Origin: Tyto alba
Taxonomy: Eukaryota; Chordata; Aves; Strigiformes; Tytonidae
NCBI RefSeq assembly: GCF_018691265.1
Contig: NW_024881321.1
Span: 21,736,198 to 21,800,197 of the forward strand
Direction of reading: 5' to 3'
DNA length: 64,000 nt
Shown here piece by piece: positions 12,644 to 24,456 of this stretch (position 1 is the stretch's first letter; each line of letters opens with the position of its first letter). The notes below the pieces were generated by a model. The model made no database searches and was not told the DNA's origin. It saw only the letters and a list, made by a program, of their open reading frames with translations. The translations under genes and the position numbers were made by a program.

Positions 12644-15132
12644 ACAAAACAAAAAAAAAAAAAAACCAAAAAACTAGTATAAGCTACCTCTGTCTGAGGC
12701 TACATCCTATGACCCGAACACATTTATGCTAAATGAACGTCAGGGTGGCTTTATCATAGCTGAGTCTGTGTTTCTGAGATCAGTCCTGATATATCACTGC
12801 AGCTGTAAGGGTGATTCATTTTCCACATGTGGTATCAGCAAAAATAAGCCTTCCTTTAATTACAGGATGTGAGATGTCACCTTCATCAGCCGGTGGTGTA
12901 TTTTCCCTCTCTTCCTCCCTACTTCCCTCTTCCTTGACACTGAAGCTAGGTCATACTTCTCAGCCCTGTCACCATATTCCAGACATGTATCAAAGTCTCT
13001 CCTCCCCTACAAGATGTTCTCAGCTTTGAGGAAGTTCAACATGTCTCCTCAACAGGGATCAGAAGTGTGAAGGGCATTCTAAAGGGCATGGAGTAAGGAA
13101 AACAAACATATGCTGTGGAGTACAAAAATGATTCTTTATTACCATTGAAAATCAACAGAAAAACAGCAAATAAATAATGTACCATTGCCAAAAGTAAGAT
13201 AAATTCAATAGCTTCACCTCAAGATGTAAGGGCATGTCTGAAGGCACTTTAATTGCCTGGTGTAGATAAAACCTGTGAGGTCAATGCAAACAAGGCATTG
13301 AAAATGCATAGAGAAGCAGAGAATGTGAGAATAGATTGAAGACATCACTGTCAGGAGGGGAAAAAAGATGAGAAATAAAAGGAACAGGAGCTCCTCACAT
13401 CAACCTGCATTTGTAGCTGAAATTATTCCCTGGGGATCTCTTTATCCAATTAATATTCTTCTTTTGAAATGTCAGATTCTGAGCAGATAAGGTGGTATGC
13501 ACAGTCTGAGTAAATAAGGCAATATGTAATTGAACCTTTGTCTAACACTTTATATATATTCTTTTACCATATATATCAAGAAGTAGACAAACCACCCAGT
13601 GAGAAAGTGGACAGATAGCCATTTAATAGGCATCAAAGGTGTGAAAAATGTCAGCCATGGTGGTGAACATGCACCCATAGACAAGGTCAAGGATATGAGT
13701 GACTATGAGGTCTGTGCCCTAGTAATAACATGCACATGAACCCTGCTAGAATAACCCGCAACAGTGTTAAATAATGGTAATGTTCCTATATGTGTAGTGC
13801 CCACTTAGGAAGATGACAGTTTCAGTTTAGCACGTCCCAGACATGGAATATGTTAACATTGTTGAAGCCATAGAATAGAATCCATTAGCAATTATGAGTA
13901 GAATGCAATGGGACTTTCCTGAACAAGTGGGAGAGGTACAGGATCATGTACTCAGGGATAAAACTCTCTTCTATCTGGCAAGTGACATGGAAGTTGCTGA
14001 ATGAATTGAAGCATCAGTGGATGACCACATAGCAAGCCATTCATCATGCAGGAATGACTATCTGCATAACTACTAACTTAGTACATAAGATATACACAGC
14101 TCCCATTATGTACATCTCCCATTGTTATTCCATTTTTGTCAGATGGCTGACATCAGCTTCTGGACTATTATGTGTAGCATTACATCCTATCTTAATATTG
14201 TTTACATCTGTTGTAGTGTTAGTCTTTATATGTTTATAGCTGTATTGTTGTGTATTGGTAGCAGTATAAGGAGAAGGAAGCCTGCATTGCATCCAAAATG
14301 ATCTCTCACTTCTGAAGTAGTCTGGAGCAGATTACAGAGTGGGCAGGCTGCCCTGGCTGACAGATCAGGTTGCAACCCTGTGTGCTGTGAGAACAGTGTC
14401 TATGGCCAGTAGCCTAAAAAACAGTGATACCCTGGGGAAAATGTGGTGGATTGTTGCACAGTGTCACAGGTGCCTTAGTATTTGTAATGCTAAAGACCCT
14501 TCTATTTGCAATTCGGTGGTTTGCTTTTCACTTGCATCTTCATAACCTTTCACCTAATTTGCTGGCTGTATTTTTCTGAAGCTATTGTGGCAATGTTTCT
14601 CCCTTGTTGCTTTCATGAATACTTATGAGTAGCTATCTAGTAAAAAATGAGTTGAGTCCATCAAGTCATTTCTCAGCAAGCAGTTTTCTGATGATTTTTA
14701 AAAGATGACAATAATTTATGTCTACTAAAATGGATTGAAAAATCAAATAAAAAATATGTGAAGCTTTTTTAAAAAATAGAACAGATGTTTTATATTGTTG
14801 TGTTCTACACTGATTTTTTTTTTTTTTTTCTTTCTATGTCTGTATCCTTTAGAATTTCTCTCAGACATCTCTAAAATACTCATATCTCTTGTCTGTATCA
14901 AGTCAGTTTCTGGATAAGGGGACCAGTTTGGGTGCATCTTTTCTTATCCCCTTAATCATAGGGTAACATATATTGGAAGATATCACAATGTCTATGTATG
15001 TGCATTTCTCTTCAGCACATGAAAAACCCTTGGAATTCTTCATATATTTGCTTATCTTGGAAGTATGGTTGCAGTCATAGTTATCTGACTATGCAGGTCC
15101 AAAGAAATATGACTTTTACTCCTTTATACCTG

Positions 15133-15163
<31 letters not shown>

Positions 15164-16358
15164 TTCTAATTCTCTTACAGATACAAGGATCAACTTGTGA
15201 TGTTACTGTAAGCCAGTCCTACATGACTACAAATGAATTCAGGCAAAAGGAAAGACAGGGTTATGCCTTGTACTATTGGCATTAATAGAACTTTAGCAGC
15301 TTGGTATGAAGTTATTCCAGTACCTCTGTCAAATATAAAGGCAAGAGTGGATTAACATTCAGATCTTAAATTTGCATTTGAAATTGATTACTAAATAAGA
15401 AGAACAGCAATCACAGATGAATCCACTCAGCTAACTTCAGATGACTAGTAAGCAGTTTAGCAAACTGTTAGATTACTCTTAGAAAACAGAGGAAAATAAA
15501 CAATTCAAAGATTCATCTGAATAATATCCAATTTCTTCCTTAGGATATCATGAAACATATCTAGGAAAAACAAATCAAAACAAAACAAAACAAAGCAAAA
15601 CACACACACACAAAAAAAAAAAACAAAAACAAAAACAAAAACAAAAACAAACAAACAGAAAACCCCTGTTTTTCTTCATTGACATAAGGGGAATTCTGAA
15701 GAGTACCTCAGTTGTTAGTTCTGAATAAAGTGGATACCATTCTTTCTATATTGGATGCAGATTTAAAATGATTCATCCTGTATCATAATGTCTGGTAGAA
15801 CAAATTATCCAGAGGTGAAACATAAGACACTAAGACATGAAATGCTAAGATGTGAAATTACTTAGATACCAATACATGCTTCCCAGAAGCTCTGGCTATT
15901 AAATGTGTGATTTCCCTTAAATTTCTGAATATATATAGAAAAGCAGAAGTGGAAAGGTCAAACCCCATTTTCTTAAGTCTTCTTTTAATAAAGAACTACA
16001 CTAGATCTAGAACTGATAGACTTAGAATCTTTGATTTGAAAGCCTTCATTTGAAAGCAAGAAGACTAAAGTTAAATTGAAACACTGACTTGAAACACTTG
16101 CTTGGGAATATGTGATTGTGAGTTCTGATGACTGCTCAGGTATAAACAAGAAAGTAATGACGTCTTCCAGCAATTATTACACCAAAACCACAGTAACCTC
16201 TGGGTATATTTTACCATTCACATTTTACGAATTTTAAAGCTTTTGTAACAGGGGTACAAAGTAAGAGTCTGTTCATTTTTTGTCCAGACCAGGATGGAAA
16301 ACTGAGAATTAAACTGCTGCAAAACAGCATTTTCTGCTTAAATGTAGGAATATATATT
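12421..16358. other. AT-rich sequence with A/C-rich runs, no recognised gene
   Basis: Low-complexity tracts are at about 12612-12676 (A-rich with scattered C), 14813-14830 (T), 15138-15161 (T) and 15565-15660 (AAAAC/AAAC-type). A 27-bp exon-like segment at 15181-15207 has a very strong pyrimidine tract and acceptor before it and a GTAAGC donor after it, but is too short to judge. The frame at 14054-14239 is hydrophobic with no recognised domain. Confidence 0.5.
15565..15660. repeat. A/C-rich simple repeat
   Basis: Imperfect AAAAC and AAAC units with a short embedded (AC)n run. Similar tracts occur near 12612-12676, 50813-50895 and 53824-53882, and as a TTTTG-type complement near 48620-48697. 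Confidence 0.85.
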
Positions 16359-16905
16359 TGTTGTAGTTTGATCTCAGAGGGCAACTGAGAACCACACAGA
16401 TGTTCACTTCCTCCTTCTCCCCCAGTGCAGAGAAAGAGAAAATAAACACGGACTCTGGATTCAAGATAAGGACAGGAAGGGATGAATCACACATTATGGT
16501 CACAGGCAAAAGAAAGACTCATTAGGGGAACGAAAAAAGAACATAAATGTATTACAGACACTAACAACAACACTTAACAGACAGAGTAGGACAGTGAGAA
16601 GCAAAAACACATTTTAAAAACACCTTCCCTCACCCCTCTCTTCTTCCCAGACTCAGCTCTGCTCCTGATATCTCTACCTCCTCCCCCTTGTGGTGCAGGA
16701 AACAGGGAATGGGGGGGTGCAGTCAGTGCTGCCTCTTATTCCATCTTGGAGGGGGGAAACTTCCGGAACTTGTTCCCCCCTGCTCCACTCCCGGGACACA
16801 GTTCTCCATAAACTTTCTCCAACTGGAGTCCCTCCCATGGGCTGCAGCCCTTCCCAAGCTACTCTGGCATGGGGCACTCCTGCATGCTGCAATCCTCCCA
16901 GGACA
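16359..16905 (-). mobile_element. Family B solo LTR with internal deletion removing U3
   Basis: The left end matches the 3' end of the family (TG...TTTGATCTCAGAGGG) and the right end finishes in CCAGGACA, as the family's 5' terminus should in reverse. Between CTCCCA (ending 16900) and GGACA (16901-16905), about 480 bp present in the 17-kb copy is missing: the whole promoter and the 5' part of R. The two sides of the deletion share CCCA. ATATT flanks both ends (16354-16358 and 16905-16909, sharing the last LTR base), so the outer ends look original and the loss happened after insertion. The polyadenylation signal is mutated to AATACA. Only one of the two 'GGGAGGGACTC' units of R is present. 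Confidence 0.85.
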
Positions 16906-17045
16906 TATTCATATAATAAACACTATGGGAACTTTCTGTAAACACAGAGATCTACACTTTTATTTTTTAAACAGGAATTACATCTACTGTATCACGAAAA
17001 TGGTACAATAAAATTTTATGACATAGTAGATATTAGGAATAATAT
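16906..17045. other. Spacer between two head-to-head LTRs
   Basis: About 140 bp of AT-rich unique sequence separating the 5' ends of the minus LTR at 16.4 kb and the plus LTR at 17.0 kb. No feature is recognised. Confidence 0.7.
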
Positions 17046-17079
17046 TGTCCTGGGTTTGAGTGAGTGGTAAGGGTTTTTC

Positions 17080-17352
17080 TTGGTAGCAGGGGAGGGGGCT
17101 ATAGGGGTGTACCCCTGTGAGAAACTTCTCAAAGCTCCCCCAGCTCCAAGTCAGCTCCACCTCTACACCAAAATTGAGCCAATCAGCTGCACCTCTGCAA
17201 TAAAGTATTTAAGAAGGAAACTAGTGAGGAGGAGTGAGACTTGTGAGAAGGAGTTGCGGCAGCTGCATGAACACCAAGGCCAGTGCAGGAATGGAGGAAG
17301 AAAGGAGGGGAGAGGTGTGTTGGAGCAGAGACCCCCCTGTATCCTGTGGTGA
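17080..17352 (+). other. LTR-internal open frame A (90 codons)
   Basis: This frame starts in U3 upstream of the TATA-like box and ends in R. The same frame with the same stop is seen in the 33-kb copy (33472-33765, minus), and a version truncated by a frameshift is in the 61.7-kb copy (61758-62006). Shared residues include 'PCEKLLKAP', 'PSQLHL', 'PISC' and 'HEHQGQ'. It has no recognised domain, signal peptide or membrane segment. Because it begins in U3, it would only be transcribed from a 3' LTR or by read-through. It may be only a by-product of GC-rich sequence with few stops. Confidence 0.3.
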
Positions 17353-17446
17353 GACGGCAGAGTGGAGCCCTCCACCACCAATGAAGATATACAGTAGAGC
17401 AGACACTGATTTATGTCCTGGGAGGGGTTTCACATGACTGACTAAG

Positions 17447-17902
17447 GTGACTGTGCCCAAAGAAGGCCAGGTTCTTGTGGGAAGAAGCAGGCCCCGCTGT
17501 TGTAGTTCGGTGCTGGGAGGATTGCAGCATGCAGGGGCGTCCCACACCAGAGCAGCTCGGGAAGGGCTGCAGCCCATGGGAGGGACTCCAGTAGGAGAAA
17601 GTTGGTGTCTCACACTGGAAACTCTGTGGCTTATGGGAGGGACTCATGCTGGAGAGGGTTTGTGGAGGACTGTCTCCTGTGAGAGGGGGACCACGATGGA
17701 GCAGGAAGAAGTTCCAGAAGCTATCACCACCGAAGATGGAAGAAGCAGCAGCACTGACTGCACCCCCCCATTCCCTGCCTCTGTGCTGCTGGGGGGAGTA
17801 GGTAGAGATATCGGGAGCAGAGCTGAGCCCAGGAAGAAGAGAGGGGTGGGGGGAAGGTGTTCTCAAGATGTGGCAATGCTTCTCACTGTCCTACTCTGTT
17901 AA
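17447..17902 (+). other. LTR-internal open frame B (151 codons)
   Basis: The frame lies inside the R region. The same frame is open in the 61.7-kb copy (61976-62512), partly in the 44-kb copy (44277-44597), and in the surviving part of the 16.4-kb copy (16674-16892, minus). Shared segments include 'GGLQHAG', 'GLQPMGGTPVGES', 'LWRTVSCER' and 'TEDGRSSSTDCTP'. It contains two imperfect repeats built on the nucleotide unit GGGAGGGACTC. No known domain is recognised. Antisense frames are also long here, so low stop density is an alternative explanation. Confidence 0.3.
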
Positions 17903-18114
17903 GTGTTGTTGCTAGTTTCTATAATACATTTATGTTCTTTTTCCTTCCCCTAAAGAGTCTGCCTTTTGTCTGTGACCATAATGGGTGATTTGCCCCTTCT
18001 GGTCCTATCTCGACTCCCAAGCCTGTCTTATCTGTCCCTTCTCATCAGTGGGAGGGAAGGGAAGAGTGAGCAGCTGTGTGGTGCTCAGTTGCGCTCTGAA
18101 CTCAAACCATGACA

Positions 18115-21100
18115 GATTATGTTTAGGAACTTCACTTTATCCACATGTAGTATACATGCATATTGATTTAATTCTAGAAAATCCATATATATTTCGTAGC
18201 CTAGTTTTTTCAATACATTACATTTTGACAGTTGGAAAAAAGCTTAATTTTGTTTTACTTCTTCTCAGTTCATAATAAATCAGCACTCTGTTCATTTAAG
18301 TTAACTGAATTGTGTATGTTAGAATGTCAATATGAAAGTATTTCTGGCCACATTAATTTACAGAACAATGATACTTCTTACTCTGGAGGTATGAAACATG
18401 CAGTGTGCTATCACTTGATATGCTGTGAGAAAGTGCTCAAGAACAGATAATGAGGAATTTCAAAATCATGTTTTCCTTCATAAGTATGCATTCAAGTAAA
18501 TTCAGTGAACTGAATATTTGACTAATGGTAATGTAGCACTAAAAAATACAGAAATATTACAAAAATATTCTAACTGTGCACAGTTGTTTTTAAACTCAAC
18601 TGAAATGCTTATAATTACTTAATATTATAGCTGAATTCCTCAGTTGTCTTTAGATGCTGTGTGGGTAGACTGAAAGGAAAAATGTGATTAGCTGCTTTAT
18701 TATTCCTGACTTTAAAACTGTGGATTTCTTTTTACTTATTTCTCAGTATGTCTTTTATGAGGAACACCCAGGGATAGAGTCTATCAATTAAAATTTTGTC
18801 CTTTAGATGTCACAGAGTAGTGTAGATTACCAGAATCTTTGAAACCTCTACAGATAATTGAGCACAATAAAAAAGTTACCAATTCCACACTTATACTTTT
18901 ATTGATAATAGTATGGAAAAATAATAGCCAGTTTGCAGATTTTACATAGGGTAAAGCTTATTTAGAAAAAGGAAAAAAAAAAAAAAAAAAAAAAAAAGGA
19001 AATATTGTAGAGGTATGAAGAATTAAGGTTGAAGATTTTCAAACTAAGCTAATATCCACAGAAGAAAAATACAACACCGTGAAATAACCTCTGCTATGTA
19101 GGAGGTCAGATCAGATGATCTAATGGTTCCTTTTGGCCTTAAGTCTGTGATACTGCAAAATTTCATATCTTGTTACCATGTAGAATTTTTTTTTTGTTAC
19201 AGAAGCAATGCATTCAGCCAGAGGCTAAGGATTAGATGGAAAAGATGACTCTGTAAGAGATAACAACAATGAGGTTTGGGGAATCAAACCCAATACATCA
19301 AAAGTGACAACATAGGACAAAAAAAGGTGTGAATTTGAAACCCAGGGAAGTAAATGGCAGGAAAGTAAAAGGAGCCATTAGAAAGTTTAGCTCTGTTAAA
19401 TTATCTACATGCAAAATGTTAGAGTTCTAGTTTTCTAATGTCTTTCATAAGGCACATGCTTCCTTTTGCAGCTCACTGTGCTTGACTGCTTATTGCTTTG
19501 TTGAGCATACATTGATGTGATTCTACAAAAGGTTTCCTTGTGCTCTGTATAACCTGGGATGTGCAAGTAAATTGGTTGGTCTTGCCACCTTATACAGTCA
19601 CCATCCAGCTTGGTATAGAAGAGCCTGTTTCTTGTGAGATCCATCTGCTCCATTGGCTGACAGCTCCCCAAAGAGGCAGAAATCCAACCCCTGGCCAGAT
19701 TTCCAAAAGCCAGAAGAAAGAACAGCTTTTGTAAACCTAACTGGGAGAGCATGACAGGCATCTGCCAAGGAAAATCAAGGGCTTTCTGGGAAATATCGTC
19801 ACATTAGCACTGTACTATTCAATGTGCCTATTGTGATGAGGATTGTACTGTTTCATGTTTAGTATTTACATTATGGCAACTATGGTATCAGTACTCATCT
19901 CTCATCAATAAATAGTAACTGTCATTATCCCTGTGGTTTGGCAAAGGACAGGGTAGACTTCTGTGAGAGACAAGCATTATCTAGCCCACTGAGAAGCAAG
20001 TTGTTAACAGAAAGACCCAAAAGATTCACTAAAGATTTTGGGAACAGAAGTCTGAACTGGAGTTGAATGGCAGTATAAGTAGGATATTCTAGGCTGCTGG
20101 CATAATCACTCTCTTCACAGAACAATGGCTTTTATACTGAAAATGGTTCAGAGGAATACAGATAAACTTGCAATTTATGGCAAAATGCAAAACTAAATCC
20201 CTAAATAAACGTGAAACTCTTTTTTTTTTTTTTTTATTTCTTCTCTGAGCCTTGTTACTTTTTATTATTCCACAGTTTACTTTCCTTGGCTCTAAATATG
20301 TTTCTGTGATTTTTTCTTTTTTTTTTTTTTTTCCTTGTTCATTTTGATCCTATGCACAGTATTATCAAAGTATGCTCAAAATAAACACACAAAGGCAGAT
20401 CTAGAATCCACTCATATTTTTACCATAAAATGTTTTTCTATTTCACGGCTTTCACATCACAAATGTTTTTACCCCTGTTGTTCTCCAAAGTAAGCTGTAT
20501 ACCCCATGGTGTAAAGTTCTACCCTAGTCTTAGTTTTGGCCCATGAAAAGGAAAAATGTCAAAAATTCCATGAGGTCTAGTGGTAAGGTAGCTTTTATTT
20601 ATGACTAATGAGAAAAGAAGTAATACTTTCAGTGATAAGGAACAGTACAAAAATGTAAAGCCAAGTTAGAAAAGCTGTGAGTAGAAACCAATAACAGTAA
20701 CACTCAATGTAGGTACTCTGTAATTATTAAACACTATGAATATATATTTATTTATTTATTTATTATGAGAAATAGAGATAACATATATGACGTCATTTAA
20801 AGAACCACATTTAAAAATTTATCTACTGTGTTGTACTATAATATACTAAGCTTCACAAAAAAAGCAATTAATGTGTTAGCTCTGTTGTTTCTGCAAAATA
20901 CTTGGATACATAGTAGACGCATCTTAATGAAAGATGATCAGAAGAATACAATACGGTCTGCTTAACTCAGTCAACCACTGAATGGAATTGTTAAAGGCTT
21001 AGAACTCTGGAAGACAATAGTATCTACCCATGCAAGAGGGTAAAGGTGAGACAGCAGGTAAGATGTGTACACAGATATATAGAATTTCAGGGACAATCCA

Positions 21101-22450
21101 AACTACCTATTTTAGGGGCTAATCTTCCCCCACTGAAGCTATAACACATATAGCTGTGTCTGTGGGCAATGCTCTCTGCTGAACTGACAATGTAAGGGAA
21201 GAGTCAGAAATATTGGATGTTTTCATGCTTTCAGGATGCTGTCTGTACAGAGGTCCTTAGAAGATAAGAATTGCTGAAGGAGATTAAATTAATCGCTACC
21301 ATTTCAAAATCACAGTTTAGCAGTTGCAGATGTTGCTTCAGAAATAGGAGGTCCTGCTTTTGAAGCTAACAGCAGTTTGGATGAATTTGAACAAGATGTT
21401 CTGAAAGGAAAAAGAGCATAGATACCAAGACAGGAAGATTTCCACTTTATAGTTTTCTGATCTAGGTACTCAGCTTTATATAAAAGGTCATCATCACCCT
21501 TCTGCAGAGTTCATGTACATATCTATATACACAAAGCATACCTTCTCTGTAACCTTTAGACCAAAAGATACTGCCAGACACAAAGAAGTAACTGTCATAC
21601 ATTGGTACTGTCTTTATTAAAAGCATTGTTTTATCCTCATCTCTCTACAATAGGACATGCAACGTCAGTATGTTACAGAAAAGAAACTAGATAAAATATG
21701 CAAATAAATGTTTGAGCATTACATCAGGTGCCTTCTGTTCCCCTGAATTACTGGCTGTCTGTCAAAAGTCAGTATATTTGCCAAACTCATTGTGCAGTTT
21801 GGCTCACTGGATGCTAATAAAAATGCAAATCCTCCACAGAAATCTAAAGACGTTGACATATTTCAGTACTTGCAGTAATCTCATGCTTACTATTTAATAC
21901 TTCCACCACTTGACATGTAGCCTTACATATTCAGTTCAAGCTTTCTGAAAACTTTTGGTTATACAACAGATATAGAGAGAAGCACTGTTTTCTCCACCAT
22001 GGATCAGGGAATGTATAATTATGTTGCTTAAATTTCTTTGCTCTTGTTGGTGGAAATACTCGTGAAATACCTCAATACAAGTTGCATTGCATGTGTGCTT
22101 GCAACAGTAAAGATGGTTGTCACAGCTCAGGAAGTCATACTGTGCACTCACTTTTTCAGCCTGGTGGAGTAGTAATTCTATGGCTACCACATTAACTGCT
22201 GTCATCCGAAAAAATTATTTATTCTATGCATATTCTGAGAAGCAAAAAGACAAGAACATTATAATAGATTAGGCTGAAATTCAGAGTAGAAAAGTATTCT
22301 AATAATCCAGGCAGAATTTTTTTGTGTGGATATTCTTGGGAGCAGATTCTTTATCTAAAGTTACCGTTAGCAGAATATGTCTTCCTTGGAAAAAACAGTC
22401 ACACTGGCTTTTAAGGCTCCTTTCCACAATAGTAGTTGGATCGTAGAATC
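18115..22450. other. AT-rich sequence, no recognised gene
   Basis: An A run of about 25 bases lies at 18973-18997, T runs at 20220-20235 and 20319-20333, and a TTTA repeat around 20745-20765. A short ancient CR1 3' fragment lies near 19095. A 108-codon minus frame at 19435-19761 starts with a hydrophobic stretch but matches nothing I recognise. Confidence 0.5.
19095..19158 (+). mobile_element. Ancient CR1-type 3' end fragment
   Basis: The words GGAGGTCAGATCAGATGATC, then AATGGTTCCTTTTGGCCTTA and AGTCTGTGAT, reproduce the 3' end of old reptile/bird CR1 lineages, which end in repeats of the TCTATGA type. Only the last 60 or so bases are recognisable, so it is a relic. Confidence 0.6.
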
Positions 22451-23932
22451 ATCACAGAATCACAGAATGGTTTGGGTTGGAAGGGACTTCAAAGATCATC
22501 TAGTTCCAACCCCCCTGCCATAGGCAGGGACACCTTCCACTAGATCAGGTTGCTCAAAGCCCCATCCAACCTGGCCTTGAACAGTTCCAGGGAGGGGGGC
22601 ATCCACAACTTCTGCAGGAAACCTGTTCCAGTGTCTCATCACCTTTGCAGTAAAGAATTTCTTCCCAATATCTAATCTAAACCTACCCTCTTTCAATTTA
22701 AAACCTCTACCCCTTGTCCTATCACTACACTCCTCATAAAGAGTTCCTCCCCATTTTTCCTGTAGGCCCCCTTTAAGTACTGGAGGGCTGCTATAAAATG
22801 TCCCCGCAGCCTTTTTTTCTCCAGGCTAAACGACCCCAACTCTCTCAGCTTGTCCTCATAGGGGAGGTGCTCCAGCCACCTGGTCATCTTCGTGGCCTCC
22901 TCTGCACCTGCTTGAGCAGGGCCATGTCTTTCTGATGTTGGGGGCCCCAGTGCTGAACACAGTACTGCAGGTGTGGTCTCACAAGAGCAGACCAGCATGG
23001 GAGAACCACCTCCCTCAATCTGCTGGCCACCCTTCTCTTCATGTAGGACAGGATACAGTTGGCTTTCTGGGATGTAAGCACACATCTCTGGTTCGTAGTC
23101 AGTTTTGCATCCACTAATACCCTCAAGTCATTCTCTGCAGGGCTGTTCTCAATCCACTCATCACCCATCCTGTATTTGTGTTTGGGACTGCCTCAAGACA
23201 AGTGCAGGACCTCGCACTTCACCTTGCTGAACTTCATGAAGTTTCAAAGGCCCACCTTTCAAGCCTGTCAAGGTCCCTCTGGATGGCATCTCTTGCCTCC
23301 AGTGTATGGACCGTTCCACGCAGCTTGGTGTCATCAGCAAACTTGCTGAGGGTGCACTCAATCCCACCATCCACGTCTCCAACAAAGATGTTAAACAGTG
23401 CCAGTCCCAATACCGACCATTGAGGAATGCCACTCATCACTGCTGCCCACTTGGACATCAAGCCATTGACCACAACTCTTTGCGTGCTACCATCCAGCCA
23501 ACTCCTTATCAACCAAGTGGTCCATCTGTCAAATACACGACTCTCCAATATAGAGACAAACATGTCATGCAGGACAGTGTCCAATGCTTTGCACAAGTCC
23601 AGGTAGATTATGTCAGTTGCTCTTTTTTTGTCCACCAACACTATAAGCTTCTCATCGAAGGACAGCAGATTTGTTAGGCACAATTTGCCCTTAGTGAAAC
23701 CATGTTGGCTGTCACCTGTCACATCCTTATTTTCCATGTGCCCTAGCATAGTTTCCATGAGGATCTGCTCCATGATCTTGACGGGTACAGAGGTGAGACT
23801 GACTGTCCTATAGTTCCCTGGGTCTTCCTTTTTTCCCTTTTTAACAGTGGGGTTATGTTTCCTGTTTTCCATTCAGCGGGAACTTCAACAGACTGCCATG
23901 ACTTCTTGAATATGATGGATACGGTCTTAGCC
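22451..23932 (-). mobile_element. CR1 LINE copy 1, 5'-truncated, identical to copy 2
   Basis: A CR1 in reverse: the 3' tail (ATCACAGAATCACAGAATGG) is at the left and the 5' truncation at about 23932. On the minus strand it carries RT (23234-23872) and then the C-terminal part of ORF2, spread over three frames (22884-23168, 22693-23085, 22496-22696). Bases 22451-23785 are identical to 34529-35863. The first differences are at 23786, 23810, 23911 and 23915, after which the copies separate at about 23921-23932. Left flanks are unrelated, and this copy carries an additional tail repeat (GTAGAATC) not seen in copy 2. It is not autonomous because ORF2 is frameshifted. Confidence 0.95.
23234..23872 (-). 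pseudogene. CR1 ORF2 reverse transcriptase fragment, copy 1
   Basis: A 212-codon remnant of the CR1 reverse transcriptase, which copies element RNA at a nicked genomic target. Motifs seen: '[11 protein letters not shown]' at residues 20-30, 'QHGFTKG' at 56-62, motif A 'YLDLCKALD' at 90-98 with Asp92, '[10 protein letters not shown]' at 147-156, and motif C 'FADD' at 178-181 with both catalytic aspartates. The normally conserved Gly of the PQG motif is Trp152. The frame ends after 'LERWAFETS', and the conserved continuation resumes in another frame at 23168 and below, so a frameshift lies between. The endonuclease domain is absent through truncation. The Met used as start is an internal codon of the parent ORF. 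Confidence 0.9.
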
Positions 23933-24134
23933 TTCTAAATTTACTAAACTATGGTGGAGAAAAGGGTAGAAGAAGAAGGTTCACATTTAGCTCAGTCTGT
24001 GACACACAGCTTAAATGAGACTGAAGTGTGCCTCTAGACTCAGGAGCACAGATCTTCCATGTCTCCTATGATATGATTTCCGATTCCTTCTTCCTCTATA
24101 GAGTTACATGTTTCTGTCCCTTTCTTTGTGACAG

Positions 24135-24219
24135 AATCAAATATGCCATTGTTATTCCTGATACATTCTCAAAGGTGTCAGCAGATTTGCTCACCACAGA
24201 CCGCACAGGACCTTTCCAG
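24135..24219 (+). other. Candidate internal exon 1 of an unidentified gene
   Basis: The 85-bp segment follows a long pyrimidine tract and acceptor (TTTCTTTGTGACAG) and is followed by a consensus donor (CAG then GTAAGC). One frame is open throughout after a single carried-in base and gives 28 residues including 'IKYAIVIPDTFSKV' and 'TTDRTGPFQ'. An alternative acceptor with the same phase ends at 24100 or 24101. The exon would end at a codon boundary, in phase with the second candidate exon if that one begins at 24457. I cannot match the residues to a known protein. Exon-like segments of this quality do occur by chance. Confidence 0.3.
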
Positions 24220-24456
24220 GTAAGCTGTTCTAGAAATTCATTATTCCTACTGTCAAAATGTATTTTCATGTGTTATGTTGAAATAGTGTATTTCTCTTCT
24301 TTCCTCCTACACACAAGATTTGGACCATGAACCACCATTGGTATTGGTTTTTTTATCCAGACCCACTGGGAGCTCTGTGTTTTGTAATATTAATGGTGAA
24401 ATGCAGTTATATCCAGTATTAAATACTTTCTTAATCATTTTTTTTTTTTTTCAGAG

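Larger units (their letters stand above)
17046..18114 (+). mobile_element. Family B solo LTR, near full length
   Basis: The element runs from TGTCCTGGGTTTGAGTGAG to CTCAAACCATGACA, about 1.07 kb, with TG...CA ends. Promoter-like elements, in order: a heat-shock-type palindrome (GAAACTTCTCAAAG) at 17121-17134, CCAAT at 17179-17183, and a TATA-like TATTTAAG at 17206-17213. The polyadenylation signal near 17922 is degraded (AATACA). The stretch between TATA and polyadenylation signal, about 715 bp, would be R. No clear 5-bp duplication flanks it (AATAT before, GATTA after), so the flanks have mutated or a rearrangement occurred. It lies 140 bp from, and in opposite orientation to, the 16.4-kb copy. 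Confidence 0.9.

Noticed and set aside
15181..15207. 27-bp segment between a very strong acceptor and a GTAAGC donor
   Set aside because: It is too short to evaluate coding potential. The strong pyrimidine tract is just a T homopolymer, so a chance origin is likely.
17221..17866. Minus-strand frames antisense to the 17-kb LTR
   Set aside because: They follow from low stop density in GC-rich LTR sequence. Their start and stop positions are not shared between copies as well as those of the plus frames.
16359..18114. 5' and 3' LTRs of one provirus
   Set aside because: The two LTRs are in opposite orientations with only 140 bp between them and no coding body.
22935..23813. Plus-strand frames in CR1 copy 1 (and the same at 35013-35891)
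   Set aside because: These are antisense shadows of the minus-strand CR1 ORF2.
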